Source: Sporothrix humicola
Taxonomy: Eukaryota; Ascomycota; Sordariomycetes; Ophiostomatales; Ophiostomataceae
Assembly (NCBI GenBank): GCA_021396245.1
Contig: WNYE01000096.1
Location: forward strand, 1 to 64,000
Direction: 5' to 3'
Length of the DNA stretch: 64,000 nucleotides
Numbering within the stretch: the first letter of the stretch is position 1; the number at the start of each line of letters is the position of its first letter. This document shows positions 1 through 10,275 of this stretch, one piece after another. Below the pieces are notes generated by a model. The model searched no databases and was not told where the DNA came from. It saw only the letters and a list, made by a program, of their open reading frames with translations. A program made the position numbers and the translations under genes.

Positions 1-3000
1 ACTTTTAAACTTTAATTATAAAACTTACCGTTATTTTAACTTATAACTTTATTAACTTTTAAAACCGAAAATAACGTCGTTTTAATAAAAAACGTTAATT
101 TTTATTACTCGTTTTAAAACTTAATAAAATAAACTTTTATTTATATTAATACGTTTTTTAACTTTATAAATAAATAAATTTTTATTTTTTTTACACCGTT
201 CGGTACATTAACTTAATAACCGTAAAGTCACCGGTTTTATTACCGTTTATTAATTATAAATTATACGTAAGTTTCGCTGTATTTTTAAGTTATACACTTT
301 ATATTAAATTAATTAAAATTCGACTATATATTATAAATATACTTTATACCGACGACGACTCCGTTAATATTAATAAACGGTTTTTATTAAGTTAAGTTTA
401 ATTAAAAAAAAGTTATATTTTTAAAACAAAGTATATTTTTTTCGACGTCGTTATTACTTATTAATATTATTACCCTCGAACGTTAAATTAATAACTTATT
501 TAATAAACTTATTAATATTTTATACGTATACGTTTTAATTAAGTTATTTTTAAAAAAATAACGTTTTTTTAGTTAAAATACGGCCGTTATTATCGTTATT
601 AATACTTTTTACGTTACGGAAAAAAAGGTATACGTTAAAGACCGGTTTAAAGTAATATACAAAACTATATAAACGGTACAGTAAGTATAATAATAAGTTT
701 TTTAATATATAAGTATACGTTATTAACGGGCCGTTTTATACAAAGTTTTAATTAAAAATATTAACTTATAAAGGTTAAAAAAATAAACTTATTCTCGGAG
801 TTATACTTTTTTTACTTTTTTTTTTTTAAATATTTAAATAATACGTATACCGTGTATTACGACGATAAAATTAAAAAAAAATTTTATTAGTTTTTTTTAA
901 CTTTAAACGTTTTATTACTTTTATTAACACCGGCGTCGTATAACTATATTTTTATTAATTAAAACGTTTTTATAAATAATATTTTAACGGTAATTTATTA
1001 TACTTTTTTACGTAAAGTTTTAAAGTTAAACTAAATATTAAATATACTTTTTTAAATTTACGGTAACTTTTTTACTTTTTAGTTTTAAAATATCGTTATA
1101 ATTAATTTATACTTCGGTTATTAACTTTTATACTTTAAAATATTCCGTATTATCGTTATTTCGAAGTTTAATAAAACCGTTTTAAAAAAATAAAAGGTTA
1201 AAGGTTAAAAGTTAATAACGTTTTTTAATATAATTAATAAAGTTATTAAAGTTATTATAACTCGTAAACTTACCGAGGTAACGGAAGATAATTACTTTTT
1301 TTTAAAAGGTTAAATAAGTAACCGGCGGTATTAATTTATAAAGTTAATAACTTATTTTTTTATCGACGCGGTACACGGTGTATAAAGTTTTAAAAATATA
1401 ATAACTTTTTTTTAGTTAAATATTTAAAAAGCTTTTAATAATATTTATTATAGTTAATTTACTTATACTTTTTATACTTTTTACTTTTTAGTTTAATTAA
1501 TTAGTTAAGTTATAAATTATTTATTAAATTAAACTACGGAGTTTTTTTTTAACGGAAAAATAACACCAGTATAGTTTATTATCGTAAACGTTTTATAAAG
1601 GTTTTTTTTATCGTTTATTTTATTTATTTTTTTTATAATACCGTTTTATTACGTTTTTTATTAATATTATAAAATTATTATTTTAAAGTTTATAAATAAT
1701 ATTAACTTTTTTACTTATAATCGTATAATAACCTTTTATTATTATATTTTATAAAACGTTTAAAAAATAATTATAAATTAAGTATAACCGAAAAACGTTA
1801 TATTTAAACCGGTTAAAAGTAAGTTTCTTTACGTTTTTTACGTTTATAAAGTTTTAACGACGACGTTTACGTTCGACTAAAATATTATTTTTACTTTTCG
1901 TCGAATAGTTTATTTTTTTAGTATTTAGTTAAATAAAAAGTTTTTTTTTTAAAATATATTTAACAATTAAAACGCCGTTTTACTACGTAAAGTTACGCTT
2001 TTACGAGACTTATTAAAAAAATATAAAATTATATACTTTCGTAAGTTTAAACGATTTATACGGTTATACTTTAAAGTACGGTAACTTACGGCGCGGGTGT
2101 TTTTTTTTTAAAGTTAAAAAACCGTTAACCGGTGTTTTTTTTAAATATTACTTTTTACGGGTATTTTTGTATTATTTTTAGGGTTTACCGGTTAATATTT
2201 ATTTATTTATTTTATTTTAAATTAAGTATACCGTTATTAAACTTTTATTTAAAATATTATTAAACTATATTTTTATTTCGGTTAAATTATTAAATTAAAG
2301 TTTAAACGATTTAAAGTATAATACGTTACCTTTGACCGTTTATTAATTATTATTTTTTTTTTATATTTTTTTTATTATTTATTTTAAAAAAAAATTAAGT
2401 TATAATTATTAATCGTTAAAAGGTTTAATAATAATAAAATATTAAAATTAACCGTTTTATAAAATCTTTCGTTATATAAACGTTATATTAAACGGTAAAA
2501 GTTATACGGTGTTATTACTTTTATTTTACGAAAGTTAAAAGTAACTTTTTTACGTAAATTTATATTAATTATATCGGTTTTCGTATATACTTTTTTTAAT
2601 ATAAAATTATTAACTTTTTAAATTACTTTTACGGCGTTAAAAATAAAACGATTAAATATATAATTTTAATATATTTAAAAACGTTACTACGGCCGGTAAG
2701 TTAATTTTAAACTTTCGAAAAATTAAATTATTAATTATAAAACGGTTTTAAAGTTAAATTAATCCTCCGTTAATTTATTTAAAACGATAAGTTTTCGAAG
2801 TATAATTTTATAAAAAAATTAAAAAGGTTATTATCGTTAAAGTAATATAATACTGTTTAAACTTTTTTTATTTTTTTATTTTTACGTTATACCGTAACAA
2901 TATATCGTTTTTTTTTAACGGTAATAGTTTTACGGGTATAATATTCTTTAACTTTAATTATAGTTTATTTTTTAAAAATATTTTTTTTTTAACGTATTAA

Positions 3001-3430
3001 TTTTACGGGTATAATATTTTTTAATTTCGATTAAAGTTTATTTTTTAAAAGTATATTATTTTTTTTTAACGGTATTAATTTTACGAGTATAACGTTTTTC
3101 GGTTTTAATTAAAATTTATTTTTTAAACGAAAAGTTAATTAAACGATTACGTTTAATATTTTAATAATTTCGGTGACGGTAACTTTCGTTTTCGTTTTTA
3201 TTTTAATTATCGAATAATTAAATATTAAAAATAATAATAATAAACTTATTATAACACCGGTAATACTTAAACGACCGGTTTTAATATTAAAAATATAAAA
3301 ATAAAAAACTATTATAATATTAATAATACTTAAACGATTAACCTTAACGTTAAAAAATAAAAGTAAAAAACTCGTTATAACGCCGGTAATACTCGAGTAA
3401 TAAACTTTAAATAAAAAAAAAAAACTAAGT
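1..3430. repeat. RIP-saturated AT-rich repeat block
   Basis: The block is very AT-rich. CpA and its complement TpG are almost absent while CpG, CpC and CpT persist, for example in ACCG and TACG words throughout. Only a handful of CpA survive (near 193, 203 and 1563). This is the product of repeat-induced point mutation, which changes CpA to TpA on both strands of duplicated DNA. No open frame survives, so the source element cannot be named. It starts before the window. The change to ordinary composition lies at about 3430-3540, where CACA and TGG words reappear. Confidence 0.93.
2931..3410. repeat. Two degenerate tandem-repeat tracts inside the RIP block
   Basis: The word TACGGGTATA or a near copy recurs at 2931, 3004 and 3082 (spacing 73-78 bp), each followed by a similar T/A-rich tail ending in TTTATTTTTT. 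A second family with the core TAATACTTAAACG or a variant recurs near 3247, 3311 and 3374 (spacing about 62-65 bp). These are tandem repeats of the original element that were later RIP-mutated. Confidence 0.6.
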
Positions 3431-4283
3431 TATAAGTTACACACTCTTTTATTTTATACCTTATTTATTACACCCACCCTTTTCATTTATTTATTATATA
3501 CAACTATTTATTTATTTATTTATTTACTTAACGTATAACCCTGGCAGGCCAACACAAACTCATGTAAGTTAAAAAGTTTACACACACAATTCTGTGGCAG
3601 TTTCTTCCCCATAAGGGTTCTGCTTAACTAGTCGCCAATAGTCAAGATTGACTGAGAAAGACGAATAATAATAATAATAATAATAATCATCACACATTGC
3701 CGTGAGAATCAAAGGTATTTAGTCAATTGATACCTCCTTGTTGAATATCTGCAATATTGAAACAAATCCTCAGCGTTTAAAAAGCTAAATTTGAATGGTA
3801 GCCCTCGCAGCTACGAGATCTCGCCAAGTCATTGCCGAACCGGCAGCGGGCCGTTGCAGCCAAGATCCAACGGCGGATTCTGCGGGGTTACAGTGTCGTT
3901 TCGATATCATAACCTACAGAGAATTAATTGTGTTTGCCGAACAGCAACAGCTTCATTTCAGTTGAAAATTGCTTGAGCTTCCCCTCACTGAATATTCTTC
4001 GATGCTTATGAATCTATCGCCGACAGTACACTGTTCCAGCTCGGCGTAAGGACCCTCAACTTCGGGCATAACAGCGACATGATCAGATTGTGCATATGAA
4101 ACGGGAAAGTACGTCATCTTGCGTGCTTGTAAGCCTCACACGACGTAATATTTAAAGTCTCATGTGCCGCCATTGATCAAAACCAATGCCAAGAGGGAGT
4201 CAACTTTTAGATGCAAGTGAAAACCAATCCAAATCCAAATCCAAACTCCCAAATTCCATCTCCTTCTCCAATCGAACAACATC
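3431..4283. other. Transition from RIP block and upstream region of the AKR gene
   Basis: This stretch holds a TTTA-rich microsatellite at about 3487-3530 and an ATA/AAT trinucleotide run at about 3664-3690. Normal-composition DNA leading to the aldo/keto reductase follows. I see no supported gene in it. Confidence 0.6.
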
Positions 4284-5258
4284 ATGGCCCAACCTGTCAA
4301 GGTCGTCTTTGGCGGCAACCGCATCGGTAACCGCGAGCCGTTTACTCCAGACACGGACCTGGCTGCTGCGTTCAAGATCCTCAAAGCCCACGGCATCGAG
4401 TCCATCGACTCGGCCCAAAACTACAACAACTCGCAGGCCACACTCGGCCAAGTCCACGCCGGCGACCAGTTTTCACTCGACACAAAATGGGGTGCAAAGC
4501 GGCAGCCAGGTGCACCGCCCGGCCCTCCGGGTGCTGGCGGACCATGGGCCACCCGTGAGCATATTGTCAACTCCGCCAAGGACAGTATCCAACAAATGGG
4601 CGTTTCGCAGATCGACATTTTCTACATTCACCGGCCAGATCCGCACACTCCCATTGCCGAGACGCTGGCCGGCGTTCAGGAGGTGTACGAGCAAGGGCTG
4701 TTCCGCCGCTTTGGCCTCTCCAACTACAACGCCGCCGACGTCGAGGCCATCTACAACCACTGTGTCGAGCACAAATATGTGCTACCAACTGTCTACCAGG
4801 GCACGTACAGCCCCATCACGCGCTTCCAGGAGACGGCCCTCTTTCCCACACTTCGAAAACTGGGCATGTCATTTTATGCGTTCAGCCCGTCGGCCGGCGG
4901 GTTCTTGGGCAAGACGGTGGCCCAGATCGAGGAGTCACTCAAGAATCCAGAAGGGAGTCCGCGTGGACGCCGGTATGCTGAAAACCCGGTGTTCAGAGGT
5001 GCACTAGAACAGTGGAATGCCGTGGCCGACAAGGCCGGCGTACCTCCTGCTGAGCTGGCGTACCGGTACATTGCATACCACTCGGCCTTGAAGAACGATC
5101 TGGGGGATGCACTGATTATTGGTGCAGGCAGTCTCGAGCAGCTCGAAGAGACACTGACCGCCGTGGAGAAGGGACCGTTGACGGACGAGGCTGTTGCAGG
5201 AGCCAATGCTGTCTGGGATGCCATCAAGCATGAGCCATCAGCCGCCAGCCGGCGTTGA
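4284..5258 (+). CDS. Aldo/keto reductase, AKR7 (aflatoxin-aldehyde reductase)-like
   Basis: An intronless 324-aa protein of the NADPH-dependent aldo/keto reductase superfamily, cytosolic, reducing aldehydes or ketones. The catalytic tetrad is visible as D42 and Y47 (IDSAQNY), K68 (DTKWG) and H116 (IHRPD), and a C-terminal phosphate-binding region (IIGAGSLEQL) follows. The absence of a signal peptide and the order of motifs fit the AKR7 group better than AKR1, but the N-terminus (FGGNRIG) is not the usual GTMxFG. The ATG at 4284 sits in the context ACATCATGG. It is the first intact gene after the RIP block and shows no RIP-type damage. The substrate is unknown; a secondary-metabolite role cannot be claimed because no biosynthetic gene is beside it. 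Confidence 0.88.
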   Translation: MAQPVKVVFGGNRIGNREPFTPDTDLAAAFKILKAHGIESIDSAQNYNNSQATLGQVHAGDQFSLDTKWGAKRQPGAPPGPPGAGGPWATREHIVNSAKDSIQQMGVSQIDIFYIHRPDPHTPIAETLAGVQEVYEQGLFRRFGLSNYNAADVEAIYNHCVEHKYVLPTVYQGTYSPITRFQETALFPTLRKLGMSFYAFSPSAGGFLGKTVAQIEESLKNPEGSPRGRRYAENPVFRGALEQWNAVADKAGVPPAELAYRYIAYHSALKNDLGDALIIGAGSLEQLEETLTAVEKGPLTDEAVAGANAVWDAIKHEPSAASRR

Positions 5259-5462
5259 AAAAAGCAATAGGAAGTAGAAATAGAGTGAATTAAATATTAA
5301 ACTAAAATGTAAAGATACAAAATAAAAGTCTAAGCCGTCTAGAATTAAGCATTATTGTTGGTGAATAACTCTAACTAGGGTTGCTAAAAGTCAACAAATT
5401 AAAAGAAATCAAAACGCCCATCAACATCACGAAGCAGGACCAAAGCTCACACAACGGTTCCA

Positions 5463-6104
5463 TCACACAGGCACCTCACTGACCGGCACCACGCTGGGCG
5501 CTGTCTCGGTCTTCCACAGCTCCGGTGGTGGTGGCCTCTTGTGGAAGGCTCCCCGCATCGTCGTGCACAGCAAGACGACGGACACGACCGCAGAGATCAG
5601 CCGCGCCGCACCGAGCATGCACGTCAGGACATACATGGCCCGGCCAACAGTAAAGATTTGAATGGAGCTGCTATCGAGGACGAGGTTCTTGTAGTCGACG
5701 AATGCAAATTGCCAGAAATCAATGTTGTACCAGATGAAGACACCGACGGCGGCGATGCAGATCAGGTCGGAGACGATTGTGTACCAGTACCAGGGGGAGT
5801 AGTTGACAAAGCGCCGATTGGCCGCGTAGTCGGAGAGTATGCAGACCAAGCCGATCGCGATACCAAATACGTAAAAGTACCGAGCGGCGAGGACCATGTA
5901 GGCAATGGATGTGGCGATGTTGGCGACGCCGATCAGCATAAATCCATAGTGCATGTACTTGAAGCCCCAGGCATGGAAGGCCACGACAAATGGAGAATAA
6001 GACTTGGTGGGCTGGTTGTAGGGGACGGCATCGTTGAGGTTGGTGATAGGTGGCGTCATATCAGCCGGGGCAGTGCCCACTTCAGCGTTGGCGTTTGCGA
6101 CCAT
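5463..6104 (-). CDS. Four-TM MARVEL-like membrane protein
   Basis: A 213-aa intronless protein of unknown function. Four hydrophobic helices are evident: about residues 52-75, 78-95, 108-128 and 152-178. They are flanked by a soluble 45-residue N-terminus and a proline-rich cytosolic tail (RPPPPELW). The spacing and length resemble fungal MARVEL-type proteins that sit at the plasma membrane or in vesicles, but there is no diagnostic motif, so the family call is tentative. The ATG at 6104 is the first in frame. It converges with the aldo/keto reductase, with about 200 bp between stops, so a shared promoter is excluded. Confidence 0.72.
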   Translation of the reverse strand: MVANANAEVGTAPADMTPPITNLNDAVPYNQPTKSYSPFVVAFHAWGFKYMHYGFMLIGVANIATSIAYMVLAARYFYVFGIAIGLVCILSDYAANRRFVNYSPWYWYTIVSDLICIAAVGVFIWYNIDFWQFAFVDYKNLVLDSSSIQIFTVGRAMYVLTCMLGAARLISAVVSVVLLCTTMRGAFHKRPPPPELWKTETAPSVVPVSEVPV

Positions 6105-7024
6105 TTTGACAAAATGTGAGTATTTAGATATGTTTCTTCAGACAAAAGACGAGAGAATGACAGGTGATGGTGATGATGAAGTTGAATTCCAATCCTTCAA
6201 TCTCCCGAGGCATTGTCTGTTTTTATATCCATTCTCCCCTTCGACGGAAGAGTCATTGGCGAGGCATAAATTGAGGCCAACCCCGTGTTGGCCGTTCTGG
6301 AGCAGTAAGGACCTTTTGGGGGCCAAAAAGAAACATTTAACAAGAGAAACACTGTTGATGTTTGTCGCAACAACAAATCCCACGATCAAAAACGGGGCGC
6401 AGTCAGCCTTTCACGATACATTGTTACAGACGAAACTGCTAATGCCTGAATTTTCAGTGCCCTTTTTTCTGCGGCACAGACGCGGCAGGAGTCAGGCCTC
6501 AACTTACACTGCCGTTCAAACACGGGACACTGCCATTTCAGTGCAGTTTTTAAGATGAAATCAGTCATTCAATGGACAAATTGGGAAACCTCAGCGAGTT
6601 TCTGCAGGGCAGTTGCAACCAACAGACAATCCGTATCAGTACAGCCTATGGGATATATGAGCCACAGTCAATACTGTCTGTTTTTACGGTCCCGTATTGC
6701 GATCTGTACGGTGGTACTTCGTCTGATAAATTCAAAAGGGTCTCGCCGGTTGAGTCAAATTTGACCTCGGGGATGTGTTATGAGTGGTTTTCATTTGATG
6801 TGTCCTTTTACCTCCTCATATTCTAGACCCATAATGTTTCGTATTTTTCTTATTCTTTTCGATTCAATTTGTTTTCCTTTTCTCTCGTACTACCTCCATT
6901 TCGTCGCTCTTCTAATTGCATTTCTACCCCCTTTTCGAGTTTTTCAACTTTGTCAATACGAGGCTAGGGCACCTCCACTAATAAACCCTCCAGAAGAGTC
7001 CGCCGTCAACCAAAACAGGTGGAG
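6105..7024. other. Intergenic region before tRNA-Thr
   Basis: I see no supported gene. The part next to 6105 is the promoter and leader of the four-TM gene. The small open frames here lack any domain or coding-like composition. Confidence 0.5.
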
Positions 7025-7097
7025 GCCCGGGTAGCACAGTGGTAGCTGCGCCTGCCTAGTAAGCAGGAGGTCCGCGGTTCGATCCCGCGTCTGGGCA
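7025..7097 (+). tRNA. tRNA-Thr (anticodon AGU)
   Basis: A 73-nt intronless cloverleaf. The acceptor GCCCGGG pairs with TCTGGGC (two G-U pairs), followed by discriminator A. The D arm has stem GCA/TGC. The anticodon stem CCTGC/GCAGG encloses loop CTAGTAA, giving anticodon AGT (read as IGU after A34 deamination). The T arm CGCGG-TTCGATC-CCGCG carries the B box. A run of seven T at 7108-7114 is the RNA polymerase III terminator. The 3' CCA is not encoded, as expected for a eukaryotic tRNA. Confidence 0.97.
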
Positions 7098-7107
7098 ACA
7101 ATGCTTG

Positions 7108-7114
7108 TTTTTTT
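7108..7114 (+). terminator. Pol III terminator of tRNA-Thr
   Basis: Seven consecutive T lie 11 nt after the tRNA discriminator base, the standard RNA polymerase III stop signal. Confidence 0.9.
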
Positions 7115-7332
7115 GTTGATTTTTTGGTCACCATTTCCGGTGTTCTTTTTTTCGTGTTATTGTTTTTGTTCATTTCGGCATTGGATTCATTTTTGCATAA
7201 TTCATTTCTGTCTGTTTTATGAACGTAATGATGCTTTGTATTGCTACTTCTTACAAAACCATTCAACCAGAAGTCTTCAACGCCCCTGGCAAGAATGGCT
7301 AAACGTTCTAGAGAATCATAAACCGGCAAGGT

Positions 7333-8655
7333 TTACTGAATGGACCAAGTATCTCCTATGGACAAAGTTTCAGAGTCATCCGAGGCATCAATAGTCATCG
7401 TGTCAAGGTCGCTGGCAACATCATCGACTAGAGCGGAAGCGGTGCTAGATGCTTCGACAGCCGGCACGTTGCATGTGTCGTGTAGGAAGCGGACAATGTC
7501 CTCGATAACTTCCGGACCATCTACTAAAGCCTGATCACCCCTGTATGCGTGCCATTTCACTGGAAAACCCAGAGCTCTCATCGTATCTCGCGCCTTTTCG
7601 CCATGATCAATCTTGTTCGTAGTGTCTTCTTGCCCGTGGCCGAGAAAGATGGGCATAAGTGGCTGGTCGGTATGTTTGAGGGGGTCGAGTTCTCGTCTGT
7701 CCTTATGCTACCAGTACAGCACAGAATTTCGCACCGTTTCACGGCCTTGCCGAGCTCTGTCTGCGCGGATGACTCGGAAATCGAGTTGATAAGTTGGGAG
7801 TTGATAAGTTGGGAGTTGATAAGTTGGCGGGGCGGCTCCTGTCGCGAACTGCAAGATATGAAGCCAGCCGGGCAGCAGTCCGCCGAGGCCGACAACACCC
7901 GCGATTCCGCCTTCCAAGGCAATGGCATAGTAGAGAGCCGCGCCGCAGCCGGTGCCCATGCCGCCGAGGATGATGTGGGACTGTGGAACCATACTCTTGG
8001 GTGTGTAGAAAGGTGGAGGCGGCGGCGGAGGTGTCCGAGGCGCAAGATTTCGATCCTGGGAGTATTCGAAATAGAAGTGGCCTGACAGGGGCCGACTTGG
8101 TGAAGGCACATATCGTGTTTCGGGGATGGGTATGTTGTCGCCCTCGTCATATTGCATTGCTATATCCTCCTCCTCTTCCTCTTGGCGGGTCTCCATCTTG
8201 ACGAGCTTGAGGATTTCATGAAAGGCTCCTGCTGGTATTGGGACATATTGATCTACCGAGGCGCGTTCAAAAACGGCGGTGTAGCCTGGCATGGGGGATC
8301 CCAAGCGGTGTATATCAATCCACGTGCGTACAGCGACCGGGTGCCGTACGCCCCTGGGTGGGGTGGTTGCGAAGGGACTGAAATCGCCGAAATTGTTTCG
8401 GACAGTCGGAAACACGAATCGAGCACCCGGGTAAAGCTGGGCAAGTGTCGATCCACTCGACGTGGCCATGTTCATCACCTTGGCCGCAAAACTGGCGCCG
8501 TCATCGCCAGAGTCGTGAAGCAAAATAAAGGTGTGAGTATGTGTCTCTGTTGGTTCCACGACACAGAGTGCTAGCTGGGTTTTTGTTTCTAGGGTCGATT
8601 CGTACACGACGTCGGGCCCTGGGTGGGTGGTGCGGGGGGTCTCTGATGGGGGCAT
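7333..8655 (-). pseudogene. Decayed acyl-protein thioesterase/carboxylesterase-like gene
   Basis: One reading frame runs from ATG 8655 to 7333, broken by a single in-frame TAG at 7708-7710. Both halves belong to the acyl-protein thioesterase (lysophospholipase/carboxylesterase) fold. The N-half has the ILLHDSGD strand and the IILGGMGTG elbow; the C-half has FLGHGQED and the helix after it. Catalysis looks lost: the nucleophile elbow is GMGTG instead of GFSQG (Ser to Gly), and the usual His (GxxH) is replaced in YRGDQALV. The Asp of HGxxD remains. A 15-bp repeat gives three PTYQL units just before the stop. No intron of workable size restores the frame. It is either a pseudogene or an expressed truncated pseudoenzyme. 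Confidence 0.7.
7781..7827 (-). repeat. 15-bp in-frame tandem repeat (PTYQL x3)
   Basis: The plus-strand unit GTTGATAAGTTGGGA occurs three times in a row, the last one imperfect. It encodes PTYQL PTYQL PTYQL on the minus strand inside the thioesterase-like frame. The unit is a multiple of three, so copy changes keep the frame. Confidence 0.85.
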
Positions 8656-9495
8656 TGTGATTTGTATCGAGCGTATTGATGATTAGACGGATATGGATGA
8701 TTGTGTGGATGATTTGTGGATAATTTGTGCTGGTATGTCTAGTTGTGCTGCTGTAGAGCTGTCATGTTTGAAGGAAGTTTGCATGTTGAACTCGGCGCTC
8801 CAAAGACCTTTGTTTTGTTTACTTCCCGAGTCGAGGGGGAAACCGCGAGCAGGTCGCTCCTTCCTCATATCATGGTGCTGGTTCGGCGCTCAGAGGTTTA
8901 CTTTAAATAGGATGCGCCTTCTCTTGAGGAAGTTGCGTTCTGCTGTGAATGTTGCTCTTGCCGTTTTGCAGAAACTATTCATCGTGGTTTCCTCGCCCTA
9001 TTTGAAGGAACTCAGCGTGTGCCTCGGGCTACAACTGACATACTTGAAAAAAGCTATCAATATGAAACTTCTTCAACATCTTTGGGAGCGGTCGATAATG
9101 GAAATTATTGACAAGACAAAAATAAGCTAGATTGAAAAAGACGGAAATAACATTCAAAAGAAACAAAAAAAATTGCATTGGAGAGAGAAATAAACAATCA
9201 TGAGCTCAATGTACAAAATTCAAGTTTATAAGTACACATGTGTCGTGACTAACGTAGATCACGGTAATTGTTCTGTTGAGGAGCCTTTCTTGGCCTTGCA
9301 TTTCGGACATAAAATCATGCATGCCGCTGTCACCTTCTGAATGCGGGTAGTCAGACCGGCGATTTCCGTCTCCGACCTGCAGGGTAATGCCTCCGCATAT
9401 ATGGCGGGACAAACGGTGCCACATCTCACCATAAACCTTATTTCTCACACCTTCACCATCAACATTTGGCCGTATTCTCATACTGAAAGTTTACA
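8656..9495. other. Intergenic region between thioesterase-like gene and GNAT gene
   Basis: Upstream DNA for two divergently transcribed genes. I see no gene or RNA. Small frames here have no recognisable domain. Confidence 0.5.
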
Positions 9496-10275
9496 ATGAC
9501 CACATCTACGCCTACACCCACTTTCCGCTACGAGCAGCGGCAACTTGAGAACGACGTTGTCGCTCTCGAGATCTTTGATGTGAGTGCACCGCCAAGTGTC
9601 ATTAGGAGCGGAGCCTGGTTCTGACATTGGCAGCCTGCTAAACATGCTGCCCCTTTTGTCGACGCCGTCAAGGCGCACCCCGAGTCGTTTACCTATCTGT
9701 CGTTCCCGCTCCTCGACTCGGTCGATGATTTGATGGGCAAGGTCTACAACCACATTGCCGCATCGGCTGCCGACTGTCTCTGGGTGATTGTCGACAAGAC
9801 CAGGCCAGAGGGCCAAAACTTTGCCGGAGTCCTCTCGCTCAACGACACCAACAAGGGCGACGCTTTCACGGAGATTGGCGTCATTGTCTTTCCCGCCTTT
9901 CAGCGCACCCATGTCGCATCCAACGCCATTGGGTTGAGTCTTCTGTATCTTCTGGACCCGCCATCGCAAGGCGGGCTGGGTCTGCGCCGTGTCCTGTGGC
10001 AGGCGAATGCCAACAATGCGCCGTCGCGGCGTGTGGCTGAGCGCATGGGGTTCACGCTCGAGGGAATCTTGCGGTGGCAACGAACATTTCCGCCGAACCG
10101 GGACTGCCAATCGGCGCCGGGCGTGGCGGAACCGACGGCCGCCTTGGCCGCACGGAACGGCACCGATCCCAAGGACGAGGCGCCGGGGCGGCACACGGCG
10201 TTGTATTCGATTGTGTGGGACGAGTGGGACGAGAAACGACCGGTCGTGGTGGCTCAGATGGGTATCCGGAAGTAG
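9496..10275 (+). CDS. GNAT-family N-acetyltransferase (RimJ/RimL-like)
   Basis: A two-exon gene of 241 aa: exons 9496-9579 and 9634-10275. The 54-nt intron starts GTGAGT, has a CTGAC branch at 9621 and ends in CAG. The protein resembles the RimJ/RimL-type GNAT acetyltransferases of fungi that transfer an acetyl group from acetyl-CoA to amines or protein N-termini. Seen in order: an N-terminal strand region, the central ITEIGVIVFPAFQRTH-type segment preceding the acetyl-CoA site, and the C-terminal NAPSRRVAERMGFTLEG signature (N then AERMGF), which is diagnostic. The last 60 residues include a proline/alanine-rich insert. The start codon was chosen because the upstream exon supplies a normal N-terminus and keeps frame across the intron. 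The substrate is unknown. Confidence 0.87.

Noticed and set aside
1..3430. Centromere or telomere identity for the AT-rich block
   Set aside because: No TTAGGG repeats and only 3.4 kb is visible; RIP alone explains the composition.
7657..7710. Intron that might remove the TAG in the thioesterase-like gene
   Set aside because: Candidate GT..AG pairs are 33, 41 or 46 nt; only the 33-nt one keeps frame and it is too short for these introns.
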